Positions 1-6,243 of a stretch of DNA of 23,823 nt are shown piece after piece. This DNA comes from CAZJJZ01 sp964546505 (GTDB taxonomy: Bacteria; Patescibacteriota; Gracilibacteria; UBA1369). The translations under genes were made by a program, and so were the position numbers. The notes beneath the pieces were generated by a model, which worked only from the letters and a program-made list of their open reading frames with translations, was not told the origin of the DNA and made no database searches. The stretch lies in contig CAZJJZ010000022.1 of assembly GCA_964546505.1 (NCBI GenBank), positions 1 through 23,823 on the forward strand, in the 5' to 3' direction. The first letter of the stretch is position 1. Each line of letters opens with the position of its first letter.

Positions 1-268
1 AACTTTGGTCCAGCCTCGGCTGTTGGAGACACCTCAGTCGGCGCTCCAGTTGCAGCTGTTGGCTTTTCAACCGGTGGCTCCACTACGATGCCTTTTGCAT
101 CTGTATACACATTCAGCTTTCTATAATACCTGTATGCCTTGCCATCAATGACCATCCCTTCTACCTTCTGTTTTGAAACAAGACTATAATCCAGCGGTTT
201 TCCAACTTCAAACTTTGGTCCAGCCTCGGCTGTTGGAGACACCTCAGTCGGCGCTCCAGTTGCAGCTG
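1..268 (-). repeat. Tandem coding repeat, period 210 bases, with identical linkers
   Basis: Bases 1-58 and 211-268 are identical (58 of 58). They encode the linker containing ATGAPTEVSPTAEAGPK in the large minus-strand protein. The 152 bases between them encode a module that resembles the neighbouring module (about 269-420) only at protein level: both have a V-G start, a Y/F-V/R-x-L core, D-x-x-G and VVEPP. More copies may lie to the left of the window. Confidence 0.85.
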
Positions 269-3200
269 CTTTCTCAACAGGTTTCGGTGGTTCAACCACA
301 ACACCATTTCTATCGACAAATAGTCGAAGTTCTGAGACAAAATAAGTTGGAAAATCGTGATGACTTTTAACTGCAATCAACGTCTTGCCAGCCAAACTAA
401 CTTGCTCACCAACGCGCGCTGCGGTCACTGGAGCTTCAGAAACAAAACCCTGACCAGGTACATATCTTCCCACTCTTGTACCATAGACCGTTGGATTAGA
501 GCCAGCTGCCTCATAATGAGAAACTTCTTCGGGTAATGTAGGATTTCTTGATGAATTCTTTGGAGTATCATTACCAGCTTTGGGAGTAGAACTTCCATCA
601 CCTTTTGGTACACTTTTATTTGTCTTAACACCTTTTTTACCACTTTCAACACCACTACCTGCAGATGCGTTATCAATTGCTTTTTTAGCAGCACGAAAAC
701 CTTCAATATCATGCATTAAAGCATTTATATATTGACCCCCCTCCACAATTTGTGAAGCTAATTGTGATCTTTGCGGTTCTTTAGCCGTATCAAAAGCTTC
801 TTTTAATTTTGCATTTAACTGCCTAACCTCGCCTACTTGTTTTGTTAGTTCATTCTCAATATTCTGGAAAATCGCTTTCTTCTTCGGAGCTAATTTATCC
901 ACTAACTGTCCAAGTTGCTTTTCTAACTGTGGCAAATCAGTACTTTCTTTAGCCCTAGCAATGGCAATTTGCCATTCCAATTCATTGATTCGACCATCCA
1001 AAGCTAAAGCATCAGCATTAAATTTTTCTATTTTTCGAGCATTGAAATCTTTTAATGCTGCATCAATCTTCTTAGGAGCTTCCGCAGCAGCATGACCAAT
1101 TTTCAAACCCAAAATCATTGCTAAATCATCTGCTGACAAATCTTTGCCCTGCGCCCCCTCTAATGCTCCCATTGATGCAATTTCTGCAGCCAAAGCGTTG
1201 GTGCCATTAACTCCTTTAATTAAACCACTCATCTTACCAGCACCTTCAGCAAATTTTAAAGCTCTCATTAATCTTCCACTTGATCCCAATACACCCATGG
1301 TCAAGGCCGCTGTTCTCCATTCTTCACAAAAAGTTTCCAAGTTAGTTACTTTATAGTTTCCAGTCAGAACACCATTTAGAGTTGAATCGGTTAAGACAAA
1401 AATTGGCGATTCGACTGCAAGAAGACCAAATACTTCCGAAGCCAACATCGCTCCACCTCGACCATAAGCAGCAGCATTCGCTGCAGAAATTCCCAATCTT
1501 GCTAACGCTTGTTCTGCCAATAATCCACTCGCTGAAACACCCATACTGGTTGCTTCACCAAAAGCTAAACTTCCAGCTTCCCGAACGAGCAAACTGGAAA
1601 CAGCTTCACCAGCTGCCATTACGCCTGCTCTGCCCAAACTTGCTATACCACCCGATAATGCCAATAGAGCGATTTGAATAGGAATTTCTCTTATTAAACG
1701 ATCCCTAGTAGCATCACTAATGCCGCTAACGCCAAAATTTTCTGTCCAAGTTCCCTGCCATTGTTGTCCCTTTAATGCCATATATTCTTTCCAAGCTTCA
1801 AATTCTTCAGTATTATTTTGAATGCTTGAGGGAATTTTTGCGTTAGTTGCATGTAAAATTTCTTCTTTCCAAACACTGGTCAAATATTCTTGTTGGAATT
1901 TTGCTCTTATTTGATCTTCTTTCCAAGGATGTAATTTCTCGTAATTTTTATCTTCTTGACATTTTTTATCATATTCAGCTTTAGCTTCATTCATTTTTGG
2001 AGCCAGTGCCAAGCTTTCTTTAAATGTCCCCCCATATTTTTTCACAATTTCTTCGTAGGTAATCTTTGGCTTTCCATTATCACCCTCTTGCAATTTATCA
2101 GCAAAATACATGGAGAAAAATTTGTCCGCCTTAGTATAATTGGATTCGCTGCGATATTTTCTTGCCAAAAATAGCATACCTTCCCTTCCATTTTGTAGAG
2201 CCAATTGATCAAATGAACTATCTTCCATTTTTTTTGCAAATTCACTTTTGATCTCCTCCAAATTTTTCAAAGGCGCTAAAAATTTATCATAGGCCGCCTT
2301 AAAGTCGGGTACTTGACCACTAGCAATAGCCTGTTCTGCCTGTTTTAATGCCTCTCCATACTTTTCCCAAGCAACATAATCCGGATTTGTCTTCTGTTCC
2401 GGTGCCGCACCCCCAACTGGCTGACCATAAGTAGATCCAGCCCTTCTTACAGCGTCTTGCCAATCCACTTGATATCCTGCAACCTCTACTTTTGATTTTG
2501 GAACACGGGAAGGTTGCGGAATCTGATCAAATTCAATTTTTATCTGATTGAGTTCTGTTAAAGCAATTCGTTTTAGTAATTCCTTTGCAGTTTCAATCAT
2601 CTTCAATTCGTGTGTTTCATCTTTCAATACTTTTCGATCAGCATTACTACCTTTGATAAAATTCTTTAGAACATTTTTTGCACTTGTTAAATCACCTGTT
2701 TCAATCAGCTTTTGAGCCTTAAACAAATCTGCATTCACATCTAAAAGTAAATCCAACTCAGCCAAAACTGACGTTGCGGTTTCCACATATTCTTTTTCTT
2801 TTTTTGCCGCAGAAGTACCAACTAGTAAATTACGATCATGATCTAAAAATTGTTTGAAAAGCTTTCGAGCCTCTTCGTACGAGCCAAGTTTATAAAGTTT
2901 TTTTGCTGCAAAAAAATTATCTAACGCCGGCGGTCTAATCTTTTCTTGAACCTGTTCATCAACCTCTAGCTTCACATTGGCAATTTCCAACAGTATCTTA
3001 TTTTTTTCTATTTCAGACAAAGTTTCCCATTCAGATGTATAGGTCTTTTCTCCATTCGCACTTATCGTAATATACTTATTGAAACGATCTTTAATCAGCT
3101 TTTGCTCATTAGCTTCAACTACTTTCGACTGAAGTTGCTGAATAAGCTGTTCACAGGTCTTTCCCTTCACTAAGTTTATTGCTTGCAAAAATTCTGCGGG

Positions 3201-3773
3201 TAATTGCGTACTACGATTCTTCAACGCAAATAAATTACATACTTCTGCAAAGGCCTCCTGGTATTTACCCAACATTCCATCTTTACTTTTTTCTCGATCT
3301 TTTAATGATTTTGTTTCTTCTTTAGCTAACTCTTCCATTTTAATTTGGACCTGCTGATATTTAGCTTCAACAGCCACAATTGTTTTTAAATTTTCCTGAT
3401 AAGTATTTAAAGTTTCTTTTAAATTGAAAGCCTCTTTATCAATTGCCTCAACTCCAGACACGTCGGTTCTTCTCTGACCATCTTTTTTTTCAGTTTTGGT
3501 AGCACTATTCTTATCTAAAATCATTTTGCCTCTAGCAGCCACAGAATTTAAAGCACTCAGAATCTTTTGCTTACCTTTTGCTAAATAAGCTTTTGCTTGT
3601 GGTGTGTTTAACTTCATACTCTCCTCCAGATGCTGAAACTGATCTACCGAACTCATAAAAGCATCAGTATTCTGCTCGATAATCTTTTTTAAATCCTGAT
3701 TTTCTTGTTGATCTTTTAATTTATTAACTTCTGCTTGCTTCTGATCAATTTGTTGGTCAAATGCTCCAGGCAT
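1..3773 (-). CDS. Very large uncharacterised coiled-coil/TPR-like protein, C-terminus cut by window edge
   Basis: An open frame of about 1257 codons runs without a stop from ATG at 3773 to the left window edge, so its C-terminus is missing. I do not recognise a family. In order: residues 1 to about 300 are charged and helical, with coiled-coil character and no signal peptide. About 310-450 hold TPR-like helical pairs (for example FFAAKKLYKLGSYEEARKLF). About 690-880 form an Ala/Gly-rich hydrophobic block that could be membrane-active or a buried helical bundle. About 900-1020 are again coiled coil, followed by a Ser/Pro/Lys-rich linker. From about 1115 on there are repeated modules of about 70 residues, each ending in VVEPP and an Ala/Thr/Pro-rich linker. 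The start lies 11 bases after the stop of a small upstream gene, so the two probably share a transcript. No strong ribosome binding site is visible. Function unknown; a cytoplasmic or surface scaffold is only a guess. Confidence 0.85.
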   Translation of the reverse strand, partial: MPGAFDQQIDQKQAEVNKLKDQQENQDLKKIIEQNTDAFMSSVDQFQHLEESMKLNTPQAKAYLAKGKQKILSALNSVAARGKMILDKNSATKTEKKDGQRRTDVSGVEAIDKEAFNLKETLNTYQENLKTIVAVEAKYQQVQIKMEELAKEETKSLKDREKSKDGMLGKYQEAFAEVCNLFALKNRSTQLPAEFLQAINLVKGKTCEQLIQQLQSKVVEANEQKLIKDRFNKYITISANGEKTYTSEWETLSEIEKNKILLEIANVKLEVDEQVQEKIRPPALDNFFAAKKLYKLGSYEEARKLFKQFLDHDRNLLVGTSAAKKEKEYVETATSVLAELDLLLDVNADLFKAQKLIETGDLTSAKNVLKNFIKGSNADRKVLKDETHELKMIETAKELLKRIALTELNQIKIEFDQIPQPSRVPKSKVEVAGYQVDWQDAVRRAGSTYGQPVGGAAPEQKTNPDYVAWEKYGEALKQAEQAIASGQVPDFKAAYDKFLAPLKNLEEIKSEFAKKMEDSSFDQLALQNGREGMLFLARKYRSESNYTKADKFFSMYFADKLQEGDNGKPKITYEEIVKKYGGTFKESLALAPKMNEAKAEYDKKCQEDKNYEKLHPWKEDQIRAKFQQEYLTSVWKEEILHATNAKIPSSIQNNTEEFEAWKEYMALKGQQWQGTWTENFGVSGISDATRDRLIREIPIQIALLALSGGIASLGRAGVMAAGEAVSSLLVREAGSLAFGEATSMGVSASGLLAEQALARLGISAANAAAYGRGGAMLASEVFGLLAVESPIFVLTDSTLNGVLTGNYKVTNLETFCEEWRTAALTMGVLGSSGRLMRALKFAEGAGKMSGLIKGVNGTNALAAEIASMGALEGAQGKDLSADDLAMILGLKIGHAAAEAPKKIDAALKDFNARKIEKFNADALALDGRINELEWQIAIARAKESTDLPQLEKQLGQLVDKLAPKKKAIFQNIENELTKQVGEVRQLNAKLKEAFDTAKEPQRSQLASQIVEGGQYINALMHDIEGFRAAKKAIDNASAGSGVESGKKGVKTNKSVPKGDGSSTPKAGNDTPKNSSRNPTLPEEVSHYEAAGSNPTVYGTRVGRYVPGQGFVSEAPVTAARVGEQVSLAGKTLIAVKSHHDFPTYFVSELRLFVDRNGVVVEPPKPVEKAAATGAPTEVSPTAEAGPKFEVGKPLDYSLVSKQKVEGMVIDGKAYRYYRKLNVYTDAKGIVVEPPVEKPTAATGAPTEVSPTAEAGPK

Positions 3774-3784
3774 ATCTACTTTTG

Positions 3785-4120
3785 TTAAATGTTTTTAATT
3801 AGATTTTCCAAATCAGCTTCTTCTAATTCTTTACGATTACTTTCTTCAATCAAAAAGACATCTGTTTGAAGTTTTTTAACTAAACTTTTTAACTGCTTGC
3901 CCAGTTTAAAATCCGAATCATTTTTAAGAGCTGTTTTTAAATACAAATCGACTCTTCTGTTGACCTCCCAAACTTTTTGAAACAGTAATCGCAAAATAAT
4001 AGGTGGCAAAGTCCCAGATTGTTTAATCCAGTAACTTTTATCTTTGTCAGATAGCAATAAACATTTTTGCAACTCATCTTTAAAGCTTGATGCGTTTATA
4101 TAAATAGTTGTTTTGCTCAT
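3785..4120 (-). CDS. Small hypothetical helical protein, partner of the giant protein
   Basis: This is a 111-residue protein that I do not recognise. It is predicted to be mostly helical and charged, with no signal peptide and no membrane segment; the second half (about 70-108) is Lys/Glu-rich with coiled-coil character. It is the first gene after a strong minus-strand promoter and ends 11 bases before the start of the giant protein, so the two form a likely two-gene operon. This suggests a chaperone-like or partner role, which is inference from position only. The ATG at 4120 follows the -10 box by about 20 bases, so the leader is very short and the GGTGAG just upstream probably falls outside the transcript. 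Confidence 0.7.
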   Translation of the reverse strand: MSKTTIYINASSFKDELQKCLLLSDKDKSYWIKQSGTLPPIILRLLFQKVWEVNRRVDLYLKTALKNDSDFKLGKQLKSLVKKLQTDVFLIEESNRKELEEADLENLIKNI

Positions 4121-4140
4121 AAAAATATTTAGTTCTCACC

Positions 4141-4169
4141 ATTATAACACAATTGCAACATTCACTCAA
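4141..4169 (-). promoter_or_regulatory. Sigma70-type promoter for the small/giant gene pair
   Basis: Read on the minus strand, TTGAGT (4164-4169) is followed after 17 bases by a perfect TATAAT (4141-4146). The predicted start near 4134 leaves about 14 bases of leader before the ATG at 4120. The context TGTGTTATAAT recurs at the promoter at 10482. Confidence 0.6.
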
Positions 4170-4239
4170 GTAAATACCCGCCAAGTTTATTTTGAAACTG
4201 TCCACAAAACCTAAACAGCTTTTTCTCCGCACCTCCCCC

Positions 4240-4268
4240 TTGCCAAAACACCCTTTTCCCATTACAAT
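4240..4268 (+). promoter_or_regulatory. Promoter of rnpB
   Basis: TTGCCA (4240-4245), a 17-base spacer and TACAAT (4263-4268) predict transcription from about 4275. This agrees with the 5' end of the RNase P RNA deduced independently from its P1 helix (4280). Confidence 0.6.
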
Positions 4269-4279
4269 CTCCTAGAATT

Positions 4280-4701
4280 TTGAGCGGTGAGTAATCACTG
4301 TGTTCCTTAAAAAGTCTGCTTGCAGATTAATAACGGTCCATAGAGGAAAGTCCGGGCACCAGAAGACAAGGATAAAACCTAACGGGTTTGGCCGGGTAAT
4401 ATATTCAAAATACCCGGTACGGAAAGTGCCACAGAGACAATACTAATTCTGACCAGGAGGCTGGCCACAAGCCAATTTTCCAGACAGAATGAAAGGTGAA
4501 AAGGCCCATTCAGTGGGCTTCGTAAAGCAATTTACAAACGGTAAACCCTATCCGGTGCAAGGCGGGTGGGAGCAAAGGAACCATTGCGTCTTCCAATCCC
4601 CAGCTCCCCGCTGCTTGAGGCTTTTGGCGACAAAAGTCCCAGAGAGATGATTACAAGTTTAGCTTGCCTAAATTACAGAACCCGGCTTATGATCCGCTCA
4701 A
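4280..4701 (+). ncRNA. rnpB: RNase P RNA (catalytic RNA subunit)
   Basis: This is the catalytic RNA of RNase P, which matures the 5' ends of tRNAs. The ends are set by the P1 helix: TTGAGCGG (4280-4287) pairs with CCGCTCAA (4694-4701). The hallmark GAGGAAAGTCCGGGC lies at 4343-4357, and the 3' conserved block with AGAGAGATGATTACA and ACAGAACCCGGCTTAT lies at about 4640-4690. The central GGTAAACCCTATCCGGTGCAA (core of P10/11-J11/12) is also present. Length, about 422 bases, fits a bacterial type A RNA. No clear GGU was seen in the putative L15 region (about 4560-4610). No intrinsic terminator follows; the next gene starts 25 bases downstream. Confidence 0.95.
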
Positions 4702-4726
4702 GATTCAATAAAACCGACCAATTCCC

Positions 4727-6169
4727 ATGAAAAAATTCGAACTGGTTACACAATTAATTGGTGTTTTAGTCGACTTCCTCCTGACCTTTTGCGCCTTTTA
4801 TTTGGCATATCACTTGCGTTTGGTCACCGATCTGATACCGGGAGTTCAGTTACCGATCACTCCTTCAGAATTCCCTCCTTTTCAAGAATACTTCCCAACT
4901 GCTTTGGCTTTTTCAGCATTATTAAGCATAATTTTCGCTCTTCGCGGACATTACCAGTTTCGCAAACGCACCCTCTTGGCACAGAACCGGCACATCATGT
5001 TAGATTCGGTACTCTGGCTACTCACCATTATCGCTTTCTATTTCTTTCAGCGCAGCTTTCCTTTCTCACGTCTAGCTTTGATACAGACTTGGCTCATCAC
5101 CATCATCTTATTATTGCTGGGAAGAGCAATACTGCAAATGATCAAAACACGCTTCTACCGCAGAGGTATTGGCCAAAATCGCGTACTGATCGCTGGTAGC
5201 AGTCAATTAATGCCTTCTTTTTGCCAAGACTTCTTCCGCAATCCACAATATCTACCCATCGGCTATATCAACAGCACCGCTAATCCCCAAGCTAAATTGA
5301 CCTACTTGGGAGATTATCAAGACTTATCCACAATCTGCAAACAGCGGCAAATTGATCAAATAATTTATTTCAGTCACAATCAATCAGACACGACGGAAAC
5401 CAAACTACTGGATTTTTGCCGTGAAAATCAGCTGCTTTTTAGTTTTATCCCCGAGCAAGCCGAAATCCAACGCACTAATATCGAAATTGAAACCGTGGAA
5501 AATATTCCCATTTTTCACCTTAAACCCACGCCCCTAGATGGCTGGGGAAAAATTTACAAGCGTTTTTTTGACCTGATATGTTCCAGTATTTTAATCATTT
5601 TGCTCTCGCCAATCATGCTTTTGATTGCAATACTGATCAAATTGGATGATCGGAAAGGAACCATCATTTTCAAGTATTTGGACGATGGTAATCGAGTGAA
5701 AAGAGTGGGCGAAAAAGGCAGGCTCTTCAACTTCTACAAATTTCGCACCATGAAACCTGGAACTCACAATTTACGCTATACAGAATTGGCCCAAAAAGAC
5801 ATGCGTAAGGATTCACCGTTGGTGAAAATCAAAAATGATCCACGGGTTACAAAAATCGGCAAATTTTTACGCCAGTTTTCTCTTGATGAATTACCCCAAC
5901 TTTTCAATGTCTGGAAAGGCGAAATGAGCTTGGTTGGACCGCGCCCGCACTTGCCGGAAGAAGTTGCGAAGTATCAAAAACATCATAAATTCGTACTTAC
6001 CACCAAACCAGGAATTACAGGCATGGCTCAAGTAAGCGGTAGAAGTGATTTGGACTTTGAGCGGGAAGTTAATCTGGATAGCTATTATATCGAAAACTGG
6101 AGCCCAATACTTGACTTGAAAATTTTACTAAAAACAGTTCTGGTAGTCTTCCAAAAGCATCAAGAATAG
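4727..6169 (+). CDS. Polyprenyl-phosphate sugar-1-phosphate transferase (WcaJ/WbaP-like)
   Basis: This 480-residue membrane enzyme is expected to move a sugar-1-phosphate from a UDP-sugar onto undecaprenyl phosphate, the first step in building an exopolysaccharide or surface glycan. Architecture matches the long form of the family: four N-terminal membrane helices (about 6-30, 58-73, 91-108, 117-140), a Rossmann-like regulatory domain (about 150-265), a membrane-embedded helix (about 281-304) and the catalytic sugar transferase domain (about 305-480). Visible signatures are FYKFRTM (336-342), the SLDELPQ stretch with the expected catalytic Asp-Glu pair at 387-388, SLVGPRP (401-407), KPGITGMAQVSGR (427-439) and the terminal YYIENWS. 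The sugar cannot be told from sequence. The ATG lies 25 bases after rnpB with no ribosome binding site, so it may be read through from the rnpB promoter. Confidence 0.92.
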   Translation: MKKFELVTQLIGVLVDFLLTFCAFYLAYHLRLVTDLIPGVQLPITPSEFPPFQEYFPTALAFSALLSIIFALRGHYQFRKRTLLAQNRHIMLDSVLWLLTIIAFYFFQRSFPFSRLALIQTWLITIILLLLGRAILQMIKTRFYRRGIGQNRVLIAGSSQLMPSFCQDFFRNPQYLPIGYINSTANPQAKLTYLGDYQDLSTICKQRQIDQIIYFSHNQSDTTETKLLDFCRENQLLFSFIPEQAEIQRTNIEIETVENIPIFHLKPTPLDGWGKIYKRFFDLICSSILIILLSPIMLLIAILIKLDDRKGTIIFKYLDDGNRVKRVGEKGRLFNFYKFRTMKPGTHNLRYTELAQKDMRKDSPLVKIKNDPRVTKIGKFLRQFSLDELPQLFNVWKGEMSLVGPRPHLPEEVAKYQKHHKFVLTTKPGITGMAQVSGRSDLDFEREVNLDSYYIENWSPILDLKILLKTVLVVFQKHQE

Positions 6170-6189
6170 TATAGACTGCATCAGAAAAT

Positions 6190-6218
6190 TTGATCGCAAT
6201 TTTAGTGACCGTTATTTT
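6190..6218 (+). promoter_or_regulatory. Possible secA promoter
   Basis: TTGATC (6190-6195), 17 bases, then TATTTT (6213-6218) lie in the 74-base gap before secA. The -10 matches the consensus at only four of six positions, so this is tentative. Confidence 0.3.
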
Positions 6219-6243
6219 CTTTTAATCTCTAGATCGTTACTTA

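Noticed and set aside
1144..2174. Several plus- and minus-strand frames of 60-100 codons within the giant gene
   Set aside because: All lie within the uninterrupted minus-strand frame and shift with it; they have no start signals of their own.
4789..5199. 136-codon frame on the plus strand overlapping the sugar transferase
   Set aside because: It is a shadow of the transferase frame, which has all family motifs; its own product has no recognisable character.
5324..5332. Perfect DnaA-box sequence TTATCCACA in the sugar transferase gene
   Set aside because: It is single, lies inside a coding sequence, and no cluster or AT-rich unwinding region surrounds it, so chance is enough.
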